A stretch of 64,000 nt of DNA. It comes from Nostoc sp. MG11 (GTDB taxonomy: Bacteria; Cyanobacteriota; Cyanobacteriia; Cyanobacteriales; Nostocaceae). The DNA lies in the NCBI RefSeq assembly GCF_014904695.1, contig NZ_JACXXN010000001.1, positions 434,001-498,000 on the forward strand. The letters are read 5' to 3'. The notes below the pieces were generated by a model, which searched no databases, was not told the origin of the DNA, and was given only the letters and a program-made list of their open reading frames with translations. Position numbers and translations under genes: made by a program. Position 1 is the stretch's first letter; every line of letters begins with the position of its first letter. Of this stretch, positions 53,101 through 60,674 are shown piece after piece.

Positions 53101-54479
53101 ACTTATGGAATGCAAAATTACAGAATTTGTTTTTACAAATTCAAGATGCATTTTATGATAAAGTTAGTTCAAGTTTGACAACTAATATAGAGCAATCTGA
53201 ATCGAAGAATTTAGCTGTAGATATTGTTGCTAACGCATCATCAAATCAAAAAAATGCAACTATATCAACTTCTATCCAAGCAGACGAAAGTAAGTCAGTT
53301 CATGAATCAAAAGAGCTAATTTGGAATTTAAAAGAAATAACAGAAATAGTAGATGGAAAAATCTCGAATGTACTAGGGGCTTATTATCAAGAAATGGATA
53401 AACGGCCTATACGTACTAGAACACCTTCGCCTCCTTTTATGTTCATCAGCAGAGTCACCAAGATGACAGCTGAGCGTGGTAAGTTGCAACCATGTATGGT
53501 CGAGTGGGAATATGATATTCCTCCAGATACGTTTTATGCGGCTCATAATACTCTGTCTGGATTGATGATCTTAGAGGCTTCCCATGCAATGCTGCTGGCT
53601 CTTGCTTACATAGGTTGTGACATGATGTTTGAAGGGCAGTTACGCTACAGAGCTTTAAGCTGCCAGTCTGAATGTCTAGATGAGTTTCCTGCACCAGGTG
53701 AGACGATACGCGGGGAAGTATATATCCATAAGCTCATAAAAGCCAAAAACAATCTGCTCTTGCAATACGAATATATCTGCTATCACAAAAATCGGCCCTT
53801 AGTCAGACTTAATGCTAATTCAGGTTATTTTTCAGACGCAGATATCAATAATTCTAAGGGATTACCCGCGTTTACAGTTTCCCCAGGACAAACTATTGTC
53901 AAACAGAATTTTTCACCTCTGCTGACATGCGACAAAACCAAATTCAGCGACGAGGATATTCAAGCTCTGCAAAAAGGTAATTTCAATATCTGCTTTGGTG
54001 ATGCCTACCAACCGCAAAAGCCCTACGCTCTTGCCAGTGATAAACTACTAATGATTAATCGAATTTTACACGTTGATCCTCAAGGGGGAGCGTGGGGTTT
54101 AGGACAGGTTTTAGGCGAAGTAGATATTGACCCTGAGCATTGGGTATTTAACGCACACTTTAAAAATGATCCTGTTATGCCAGGAACAATGCTGATAGAG
54201 GGCTGCTATCAAGTTGTGTTTTTCTACATGTACTATCTAGGTTTACATACTAAGTTTAATAACTGTAAACCTGTATTTTTTAGCTCTCTAAAAAGCTCAA
54301 CTAAATTCCGTGGTGAAGTAAAAAGGGAAAAAAATCAGGTTCAATTTCGAGTAACAGTTAAAGAACTTGTTAATGCAGATGAACCTTACCTGATTGCTGT
54401 AACGGAAGTTATCTATAACAACAGAATAATAGGTATTTGTGATGATTTATATATCAAGCTGGTGGAACGTCAAAGCTAG
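50160..54479 (+). CDS. PfaC-like synthase, KS-CLF-DH-DH
   Basis: This 1439-residue protein has a ketosynthase (about 1-450) with Cys199 in IDSACSSSLYVM and His in ECHATGTSLGD and KAHTGHMLTASA. The second, KS-like unit (about 465-880) has Gln660 in place of Cys (TVSAQESSVYKA), the mark of a chain-length factor. A linker with a dispersed repeat follows. Two FabA-type hotdog domains fill about 1085-1439, the second with His1333 in FNAHFKNDPVMPG. This is the PfaC order of PUFA synthases. It starts 6 bp after the KR-DH stop. FabA-like domains imply isomerised or retained double bonds. Confidence 0.92.
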   Translation: MNEIAIVGIGCLFPGAENPEEFWQMLMSGNDVTSEVTAEDMGRDPSIYHSQKRGIPDKISYTKNGYIRDFNFDPYGYKVHPEKLIALDRIFHWSLYAAREALKDSGYLNDQEVLNKSGLILGNLSFATEHSSKLFSSMHLKTLEYFVKELLNYQDFSFNDPTSGLNISLDNAITASLPASIVCSGLGLGGIRYAIDSACSSSLYVMELASYYLNTGQVDMMLAGAVCGSERLNIIHGFNVLNAFPDQGNSAPFDQSSEGIKIGEGVGMFVLKRLSDAEKNGDRIYAVIENIGLSNDGGGKHILSPSKKGQHLALKRAYQGSEPVDYIECHATGTSLGDQTELNSIEEFFATKDKIPLLGANKAHTGHMLTASAMASMIKVIWAMKEGVIPATIGVENAIATQNGIITSASIVCEHTPWPQTNKPKRAGINAFGFGGTNAHLILREYSPTSTQPTSLVLKPKQSKPSIPAIVGMHIQIGAIEGLEAFAKILCESREVMESLPPERWSGAEETLSEAPPKAAYLDKFDLDCIAFKMPPNEVGSVLFDHLFMMKVADIALRDAGFKRHHDFSNTAVIIATEMNLTIHRNITRLNMPWHLRECFQKFNIQLTDVQVNQLESALKDSMSPCLYVEGVTGGIGNLVASRIAALWDFTGPAFTVSAQESSVYKAIEIAKLLLDFGTVDAVVVGAIDQAASWENVELRKQLNQHNSQLTFGEGAGAIVLKRKEDAQKSQDKIYATIESLAIIQGNGNEVVSDCVWQATRKSLATAEVNPNEVGYIELNESGIFAKDKDEKVGLNTLYSLEHTNVGSVKENVGNSFVLSGMASIIKTSLCLYHRFIPSISPQQSVQSWQLPSQQKKRFGAVNMISNDYSYAHLILGEGDYQEIQLSPQVAHQVASKKGVIKTMLNGSARMRDVILSDDNIKQFSTIKIPKLIKLTPEQSFSENYWMGGQPTMRDSEALLRSRSVSQRNAERKQMLAEKQYLWNAKLQNLFLQIQDAFYDKVSSSLTTNIEQSESKNLAVDIVANASSNQKNATISTSIQADESKSVHESKELIWNLKEITEIVDGKISNVLGAYYQEMDKRPIRTRTPSPPFMFISRVTKMTAERGKLQPCMVEWEYDIPPDTFYAAHNTLSGLMILEASHAMLLALAYIGCDMMFEGQLRYRALSCQSECLDEFPAPGETIRGEVYIHKLIKAKNNLLLQYEYICYHKNRPLVRLNANSGYFSDADINNSKGLPAFTVSPGQTIVKQNFSPLLTCDKTKFSDEDIQALQKGNFNICFGDAYQPQKPYALASDKLLMINRILHVDPQGGAWGLGQVLGEVDIDPEHWVFNAHFKNDPVMPGTMLIEGCYQVVFFYMYYLGLHTKFNNCKPVFFSSLKSSTKFRGEVKREKNQVQFRVTVKELVNADEPYLIAVTEVIYNNRIIGICDDLYIKLVERQS
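53018..53070 (+). repeat. Dispersed cyanobacterial repeat in frame within the PfaC-like gene
   Basis: GCGCGATAGCGAAGCACTGC.. followed by GTTCGCGGAGCGTCTCGCAG belongs to a word family scattered between genes in Nostoc-type genomes. Here it encodes RDSEALLRSRSVSQRN in the linker between the CLF and DH parts. It is GC-richer than the surrounding coding DNA. Confidence 0.7.
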
Positions 54480-54535
54480 GAACGTTGTCAGCAAAGATTA
54501 TCAAGCAAATTAGAAAAATTTTGGAGCAGATAGTT

Positions 54536-55702
54536 ATGGAACTTAGCAGCATACAAACAACAAATAGAGTGACGGAAAGTAAAACTTATGAAAAGGAAGA
54601 ATTCCAACATGCAAATACAGATAGTCTAGTTGTCAATTCATATAATGAATGGGATCCATTAGAAGAAATTGTTGTTGGTAGATTAGAGGGTGCTATTCAT
54701 CCACCTAAACATATATCTTTGTTAGGAGGAATCCCCAAGAAACTTTATAATGTTCTTTCCTTGGTCGGTGGAAGTAAAGTTTCCAAAAGATGGGGTATTG
54801 CGCCAGCGCAAAAAGAATTAGATGAGTTTATTCATATTCTCGAATCAGAAGGTGTGAAGGTCAGACGTCCTAGTTTTACTGACTATAGTCGGACTTTTTC
54901 TACTCCTAACTGGAAATCTAAAGGTAACTGCTCAGCTTGCCCACGAGACTGTTTTTTGGTCATTGGCAATGAAATTATTGAAGCACCTATGTCCTGGAGA
55001 TGTCGTTATTTTGAACGTCATGCTTATTACCCTTTATTTAAGGAATATTTTGAGCAAGGTGCAAAATGGACTTCTGCTCCTAGACCGCTACTACTAGATT
55101 CTCTATATGACAAAAACTATACTGTCCCTAAAGATGGAGAATCTATGCGCTATGTTATTAACGAATCTGAAGTTGTTTTTGACGCTGCCGATTTTGTACG
55201 TTGTGGCAGAGATATTTTCGTAACTAAAAGTAATGTAACTAACCAAGCTGGAATAAACTGGTTACAACGTCATTTGGGAAATGATTTTCGTGTTCATACT
55301 ATTGAGACACGCTCAAAACAACCTATGCATATTGACACTACATTTGTGCCTCTTGCACCAGGAAAAGTAATGATTAACCCAGAGTATATTGACGTTAAAA
55401 AACTGCCATCAATTTTAAAATCTTGGGACATACTAGTTGCACCCAAACCAGTCATTATCAAAGGAGGTTTATTCAGTGAAACTGCTGCTCTATGTAGTAT
55501 GTGGTTAAGCATGAATGTTTTGGTTCTAGATGAAGAACGGGTAATATGTGAAAAATCTCAAGAACCAACAATCCAAGCCTTAAAAGATTGGGGTTTTAAA
55601 CCAATACCTTGCAATTTTTTACACTTCAATCCCTTTGGTGGTGCATTTCATTGTGCAACTTTAGACATTCGACGTCGCGGCACATTACAATCCTACTTTT
55701 AG
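54536..55702 (+). CDS. Arginine-type amidinotransferase 2
   Basis: This protein of about 388 residues starts at ATG 54536 behind GGAG; TTG 54485 is a longer alternative. The catalytic set is complete: FDAADFVRCGRD (Asp), MHIDTTFVPLAPGK (His) and Cys373 in GAFHCATLDIRRRG. Compared with amidinotransferase 1, the substrate-side loops differ (SACPRDCFLVIG and ALCSMWLSMNVL against SANPRDVFIVIG and NVISHWVNMNVL), so the two probably use different acceptors or act at different steps. It follows the PfaC-like gene closely and precedes the discrete ACP. Confidence 0.92.
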   Translation: MELSSIQTTNRVTESKTYEKEEFQHANTDSLVVNSYNEWDPLEEIVVGRLEGAIHPPKHISLLGGIPKKLYNVLSLVGGSKVSKRWGIAPAQKELDEFIHILESEGVKVRRPSFTDYSRTFSTPNWKSKGNCSACPRDCFLVIGNEIIEAPMSWRCRYFERHAYYPLFKEYFEQGAKWTSAPRPLLLDSLYDKNYTVPKDGESMRYVINESEVVFDAADFVRCGRDIFVTKSNVTNQAGINWLQRHLGNDFRVHTIETRSKQPMHIDTTFVPLAPGKVMINPEYIDVKKLPSILKSWDILVAPKPVIIKGGLFSETAALCSMWLSMNVLVLDEERVICEKSQEPTIQALKDWGFKPIPCNFLHFNPFGGAFHCATLDIRRRGTLQSYF

Positions 55703-55751
55703 ACCTGATGTAAAAACAACTTAAACATTTGAAAATCCTCTCTCATCAGCC

Positions 55752-56282
55752 ATGACTGACTCTCTTTTACTAAAAATTAGTGAGCCTCTTACAGATAAGC
55801 AGAATAATAAAAATCACTGCCTTGCAACAACATCATCTGAAGTTTGGGACTTTCGCATTGATTGTTATAGATATCAGATTTGTAAGCAATGGCTGCAAGC
55901 CCGCAACGGTTTTCCTTTAAATAAGGAAGATATTCAACGCTACCAACGTATTTTAATGATCCTGAAAGAATTAGCTAAGCTCATGGAGGAAATTAAAATA
56001 ATAACTCAGTCTAACCAGTTGAAGAAGGTAAAAGTTTTTGAAAAAGTCCAAAATATTGTTGTAGAAAAGTTGGGAATTGATCCAGAAAAAGTCACTCCCA
56101 TTGCAAATTTTACCAGAGATTTGGGAGCGGATTCTTTAGATATATTAGAACTAATAGTTGCTCTTGAAGAAACATTCAATATTGAAATCTCTAATCAAGC
56201 AACTACAAAATTTGAGACAGTACAACACACTATAGATTATATTAGCCAACAACTTGAGATTGACTTAGAGTTAGCTAATTGA
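55752..56282 (+). CDS. Discrete acyl carrier protein with N-terminal extension
   Basis: This 176-residue protein has residues about 95-170 forming a type II ACP: VFEKVQNIVVEKLGIDPEKV and Ser in FTRDLGADSLDILELIVALEE. The 90-residue N-terminal extension (VWDFRIDCYRYQICKQWLQARNGF) is helical and not recognised. It may be the partner of the thioester reductase, the aminotransferase or the amidinotransferases, or a second carrier for the iterative synthase. A start 49 bp after amidinotransferase 2 suggests one operon. Confidence 0.9.
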   Translation: MTDSLLLKISEPLTDKQNNKNHCLATTSSEVWDFRIDCYRYQICKQWLQARNGFPLNKEDIQRYQRILMILKELAKLMEEIKIITQSNQLKKVKVFEKVQNIVVEKLGIDPEKVTPIANFTRDLGADSLDILELIVALEETFNIEISNQATTKFETVQHTIDYISQQLEIDLELAN

Positions 56283-56328
56283 AGATCAACCTACCACTAG
56301 ATTAATATCCAAAAGAGGTAAATGAGAT

Positions 56329-57099
56329 ATGACTACTTTAACTAGCAATGTTGTTATGCGACCCTATGTATCTTATTGGGGTATGCACAAGTCTGCCCGG
56401 ATTTTAGATTTAATTACATCACTTTATTTCCCGCTATATGAGCTTTCATATAAAGATTTTTTTGCTTATTATCCAGTTCTAGGCTTTGTGGAAGCTTTAG
56501 TATATGAAGTTGATGAGGCAGTAGAAGCCCTTCAGGAGAAAGAATTATTTTCTGAAGTCAAAAACTCCTGGAATCAAAAGCATAAAATCATCATTGATGT
56601 ACTTAAAACTAGAAACTTGTATCATTCGTTAATTGAACAAGAATTAGAAAATTTAGGAAAATACTTTGAATTAGAAAGTCAGCTATTATCTCAGAAAGAT
56701 GTAACTTATGAAGATATTATCAAAGCTACTGAGTTACGCACTTCTGATATACGTGCTCTGCACGGAATTTTAGTACAAGTAGCTAAAAAGACTTATGATC
56801 AAAAAACCTTTGATGTTATGTGGCCTTTAGAGGTACTTATTGATATTTACGATGATATTACTGATTATAAAGATGATGTGGATAAAAACCACTACAACAC
56901 CTACCGCATGTTTGTTAAGTTCTATGGAAAGAAAGCACCTGACTATCTAAAAAAAGAGTTGGCTCGATACGAGTCTCTATTTGTCAAGAGACTAGATAGT
57001 TTACCAAGGAAAGAGCAAAAAAGATTTATAAAACTTGTATCTGAATTGGAAAAAGATAATTCTGATAAGACTATTCCTCAACCAATTTTGGAATGGTAA
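56329..57099 (+). CDS. All-helical protein resembling class I isoprenoid synthases
   Basis: This 256-residue, wholly helical protein has one Asp-rich stretch, LEVLIDIYDDITDYKDDVDK, followed by NTYRMFVKFYG. The wording resembles the second Asp-rich motif region (DDxxDxxxD) of polyprenyl synthases and short proteins labelled class 1 isoprenoid biosynthesis enzymes. A first DDxxD motif is not obvious (DEAVEALQEKE lies earlier). It might prenylate or bind an isoprenoid, or have another role. AGAGG precedes the ATG. Its presence in a PUFA-like cluster is unexpected. Confidence 0.55.
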   Translation: MTTLTSNVVMRPYVSYWGMHKSARILDLITSLYFPLYELSYKDFFAYYPVLGFVEALVYEVDEAVEALQEKELFSEVKNSWNQKHKIIIDVLKTRNLYHSLIEQELENLGKYFELESQLLSQKDVTYEDIIKATELRTSDIRALHGILVQVAKKTYDQKTFDVMWPLEVLIDIYDDITDYKDDVDKNHYNTYRMFVKFYGKKAPDYLKKELARYESLFVKRLDSLPRKEQKRFIKLVSELEKDNSDKTIPQPILEW

Positions 57100-57181
57100 G
57101 GTAGTCTGTCTTGCGCTATTTATGAGACATCTTGCATGAATCAGATTATCAACTCTTAAACAGATAAGTTTCTCATTACTC

Positions 57182-57216
57182 TCTGCGTCTCAAACTTTCC
57201 AAAAAAGAGACGCAGA
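57182..57216. repeat. CTCTGCGTCTC hairpin repeat
   Basis: TCTGCGTCTC (57182-57191) pairs with GAGACGCAGA (57207-57216). It is a common cyanobacterial extragenic repeat between the isoprenoid-synthase-like gene and the amidase gene. Confidence 0.55.
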
Positions 57217-57268
57217 AAAAGATTTTAAAATTCAGACTTTTGCAATAAGGTTATTAATGGAGTAAATA

Positions 57269-58636
57269 ATGATGATTGATCAAGTTTGGGAAAATTCAAC
57301 TATGGAAGTCATTGGATATGGTATTGATAATGGCAATATAGATCCACGCGAATTAGTTGAGTATTTTTTAACTAAAATTGATCAAGAAAAAAAGAAGGAA
57401 AAAATATTTATAGAGGTTTTTGAACAACAAGCTAAAAGTCAAGCAGATGCCGCATATAAAAGGGCGACTACTAACACACGACTTTCGCTTTATGATGGGA
57501 TTCCCCTCGCATGGAAAGACAATTTTGATATTCAGGGTAAACCGACAAGTGCAGGGTTGAAGGTTCTATTGGATAGAGTTGCTCAAAAGGATGCAGTAGC
57601 TTACAAAACATCTGTTGATGCTGGCTTTATTTGTCTTGGTAAAACTAATATGACGGAATTGGCTTTTTCGGGTTTAGGAATTAATCCTACATTCGGGACA
57701 CCAATAAATCCTTTTAGTTCTGAGCAAGCAAGAGTTCCCGGTGGTTCTTCATCAGGTTCAGCTGTTGCTGTGGCAAAAGGTTTATGTTGCGCTGGTATAG
57801 GAACTGACACGGGTGGCTCAATCCGAACACCCGCTGCTTGGAATAATTTAGTTGGTTTAAAAACAACTGCGGGGCTAATTTCAACAGAAGGTGTTATTCC
57901 TCTAAGTCAAACATTAGATACAGTTGGTTTTATTACTCATTCCGTTGAAGATGCAGCTATCCTTTACCATGTAATTGCTCAGACTGATAAGATTAATTTT
58001 GCGGATGTTGGATGTAAAGGTCTAAGTTTATTAGTATGTACAAATATTGTCTGGGACGATGCTGATTCGGAAGTTGCGGCTATTTTGGATGCTTCTATAG
58101 ACAATATTGCAGCACAAGGGGCAATTATTAAAAGGAGCAATATTCCAGAGTTTGAACAAGCACTAAAACTTATTAATACAAAAGGTAATATTGTTAACTA
58201 CGAGGCAAGTAAAAATTGGCTCGAATTTTTAGAAGCTCATCCTAACTCTATTTCACAAGATATACTGGATAGATTTTATGTAGGAGCAAAAATTCAGGAG
58301 AGCGATGCTTATGAAGTGTATCAGGGTTTGAAAGACCTTAAAAAGCAGTATTTGCAGAGAACGAATGATTATACTGCTGTTATTATGCCAACTGTGGCAA
58401 ATGTACCACCCATTATTAATGATTTAGAACAAAATAGTCAAAAGTACGCCGCAGAGAATCTCTTGTCATTACGAAACACGCGTTTAGCAAACATGCTAGG
58501 ACTGTGTGCAATTTCCCTACCTGTGGGATTTACTTCTTCAGGGTTGCCAGTCGGACTGATGTTGTTGGCAGCACCCTTCTCTGAAGTACTGCTTTTGCGC
58601 CTAGCTTTAGCGATAGAAAAGATATTTTCAAGATAA
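57269..58636 (+). CDS. Amidase signature family hydrolase
   Basis: This 455-residue enzyme has an intact Ser-cisSer-Lys triad: Lys in PLAWKDNFDIQG, cis-Ser in GGSSSGSAVAVAKG and nucleophile Ser in GIGTDTGGSIRTPAAW. The family includes GatA, fatty-acid amide hydrolases and bacterial amidases. It is unlikely to be GatA, as there is no GatB/C partner. In guanidino-polyketide pathways of actinomycetes amidases open guanidino-amide units, so a role in trimming an amide of the product or starter is plausible here (inference). Confidence 0.88.
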   Translation: MMIDQVWENSTMEVIGYGIDNGNIDPRELVEYFLTKIDQEKKKEKIFIEVFEQQAKSQADAAYKRATTNTRLSLYDGIPLAWKDNFDIQGKPTSAGLKVLLDRVAQKDAVAYKTSVDAGFICLGKTNMTELAFSGLGINPTFGTPINPFSSEQARVPGGSSSGSAVAVAKGLCCAGIGTDTGGSIRTPAAWNNLVGLKTTAGLISTEGVIPLSQTLDTVGFITHSVEDAAILYHVIAQTDKINFADVGCKGLSLLVCTNIVWDDADSEVAAILDASIDNIAAQGAIIKRSNIPEFEQALKLINTKGNIVNYEASKNWLEFLEAHPNSISQDILDRFYVGAKIQESDAYEVYQGLKDLKKQYLQRTNDYTAVIMPTVANVPPIINDLEQNSQKYAAENLLSLRNTRLANMLGLCAISLPVGFTSSGLPVGLMLLAAPFSEVLLLRLALAIEKIFSR

Positions 58637-58843
58637 CCCTTCTGAGACCAGCCCTTTCTTTCAAAATGCACTGTATTTTTCTCGGTGTCTCAGTACCTTG
58701 GTGGTTTTTTGGGTTTTTTACCCACCTTGAAAAGGCTAGTTATAAGACTTAAACATTGTACAAATGAATATCATGTGTACTAACAAAAATAGGTTGTTTT
58801 AGTTTTTTCAATCATCCTTTGATAAGTTTGGTTATGAGGTAGC

Positions 58844-60451
58844 ATGGTAAGTCGCAAACAGATTGTCTGGTTAAAGTTTTTAGTCATCATTTTATTGTTA
58901 TTGGGTGTGTTTTTTCGCTTCGTTAATCTTGGTCGAAAAGTTTACTGGTTTGATGAGACTTTTACTTCATTACGAATTTCAGGCTACACACAACAAGAAG
59001 CAGCCAAGCATGTCTGTGATGGACGCGAAATTGGTGTTGAAGATTTACAGAAATATCAGCTTTCTGCTGTTGGAAGAACGTCAATAGATACTATTAAATC
59101 TTTAGCAGTGGAAGTCCCTCAGCATTCACCTCTGTATTTCGTGATTGCGAGGTTTTGGGTGCAATGGTTTGGCAATTCAGTCGCAGTAACGAGAAGTTTG
59201 TCTGCCTTAATTAGCTTGTTAGCGTTCCCCTGTATTTATTGGCTATGTCTGGAATTATTTAAATCATCTTTGATGGGATGGGTAGCAATTGCACTGCTAG
59301 CTGTATTGCCACTTCATGTATTGTACGCACAAGAAGCACGGCAGTATAGTTTGTGGACTGTAACGATTTTACTATCAAGTGCAACACTACTACGAGCAAT
59401 GCGACTGAAAACAAAGTTGAGCTGGGGAATGTACGCAGCTACCGTAGCATTGGGGCTATATACGTTTCTGTTTTCTGGGTTTGTAGCAATTGCTCATGGT
59501 ATCTATGTAGTTGCAACTGAAAGCTTCCGATTAAGCAAGACTGTTACTGCCTATTTACTTGCGTCTCTAATAGGGCTTTTAGCTTTTATGCCTTGGTTGT
59601 TGATTGTTATTATTCAGTTAGCCCAAATTAATGAAACAACAAGCTGGACATCTGACACTAAGATATCTCTTTTAGAATTAATTGCAGTTTGGACTCTTAA
59701 TATTAGCTCTCTTTTTGTTGATTTAAACTACGATTTTGTGCAGACTTTTAATAATACAACATTGGAATATATACAACTATGTTTGATTCCTTTTATCTTA
59801 GTTTTAGTAGGATATTCAATTTATTTTCTCTGTCGCAAAGCTTCAAAGCGGATTTGGTTGTTTGTTTTAACGTTGATTGTAGTTCCAGTGCTACCTCTAG
59901 TAATACCCGATCTAATTTGGGGAGGAATTCGATCAACAAACCCTCGGTATATAATCCCCACTTATTTGGGTATTCAGTTAGCTGTTAGTTACCTCCTGGC
60001 CACTCAAATTACCTCAACATTTGTTAATATTTGGCAACAGAAGCTTTGGCAACTGATCATGGTTGCATTGCTCTCTGTTGGAATCTTATCCTGTGCAATT
60101 AGTTCTCAAGCAGATACTTGGTGGAATAAGTCCCTTAACATTTATACTCCTCAAGTGGTTCAGATCATTAACAAAGCTACTCACCCACTTTTGATTACTT
60201 CCTGTCAACTAAATGGTATAGGCGATGAACTATCTCTGAGCCATCTGCTTGCTCCAAAGGTAAGGCTTCAGTTGGTGAACGAGCTAAATATGCCCCAGAT
60301 TTCTAATAATTTTAGTGATGTATTTTTATACCTTCCCAACCACAATTTTTCTATGGAATTAATTAGGGAGAAGTTGGAAAAAGGGCAAAAATATAAGCTA
60401 GAGGATATTTATCCCAAGAAGCTTCAGCTTTGGAAACTAGTAAAAATTTAG
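58844..60451 (+). CDS. GT39-like membrane glycosyltransferase
   Basis: This 535-residue protein has about ten membrane helices. The N-terminal signature RFVNLGRKVYWFDETFTSLR (Asp-Glu in the first loop) and VPQHSPLYFVIARFWVQWFG are typical of ArnT/PMT-type GT-C enzymes that use polyprenyl-phosphate sugars on the outer face of the inner membrane. LYAQEARQYSLWT supports the same class. It lies between the amidase and a cytoplasmic glycosyltransferase and may glycosylate the exported product or an unrelated acceptor. Confidence 0.82.
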   Translation: MVSRKQIVWLKFLVIILLLLGVFFRFVNLGRKVYWFDETFTSLRISGYTQQEAAKHVCDGREIGVEDLQKYQLSAVGRTSIDTIKSLAVEVPQHSPLYFVIARFWVQWFGNSVAVTRSLSALISLLAFPCIYWLCLELFKSSLMGWVAIALLAVLPLHVLYAQEARQYSLWTVTILLSSATLLRAMRLKTKLSWGMYAATVALGLYTFLFSGFVAIAHGIYVVATESFRLSKTVTAYLLASLIGLLAFMPWLLIVIIQLAQINETTSWTSDTKISLLELIAVWTLNISSLFVDLNYDFVQTFNNTTLEYIQLCLIPFILVLVGYSIYFLCRKASKRIWLFVLTLIVVPVLPLVIPDLIWGGIRSTNPRYIIPTYLGIQLAVSYLLATQITSTFVNIWQQKLWQLIMVALLSVGILSCAISSQADTWWNKSLNIYTPQVVQIINKATHPLLITSCQLNGIGDELSLSHLLAPKVRLQLVNELNMPQISNNFSDVFLYLPNHNFSMELIREKLEKGQKYKLEDIYPKKLQLWKLVKI

Positions 60452-60674
60452 ACTAGAGTTTTATCGATAGTAAAAGCTCAAAACCAATCTATATAAACTT
60501 TCCACAAGTTATTTGATTAACCTTGAAAAAATAGTATTCAGATAAAAAAGAAGCGATAGTACAAGCAAAATTAGCATCGTAGCTCTCAAATGTTGCTTGA
60601 AAATTACTTAGTATCAGCACCTCTAAATTTTTATCACCTTAGAAACAATTAGCGAACTGTCAGGAGCATATAGG

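Noticed and set aside
42181-55702. Cylindrospermopsin or saxitoxin pathway because of CyrA/SxtG-like enzymes
   Set aside because: The other hallmark genes (NRPS/PKS modules of cyr, SxtA and the sxt oxygenases) are absent; the synthase is of PUFA type.
35731-57099. Heterocyst glycolipid (hgl) synthase cluster
   Set aside because: The PUFA-like domain order is similar, but amidinotransferases, aminotransferase and thioester reductase do not belong to hgl loci as known.
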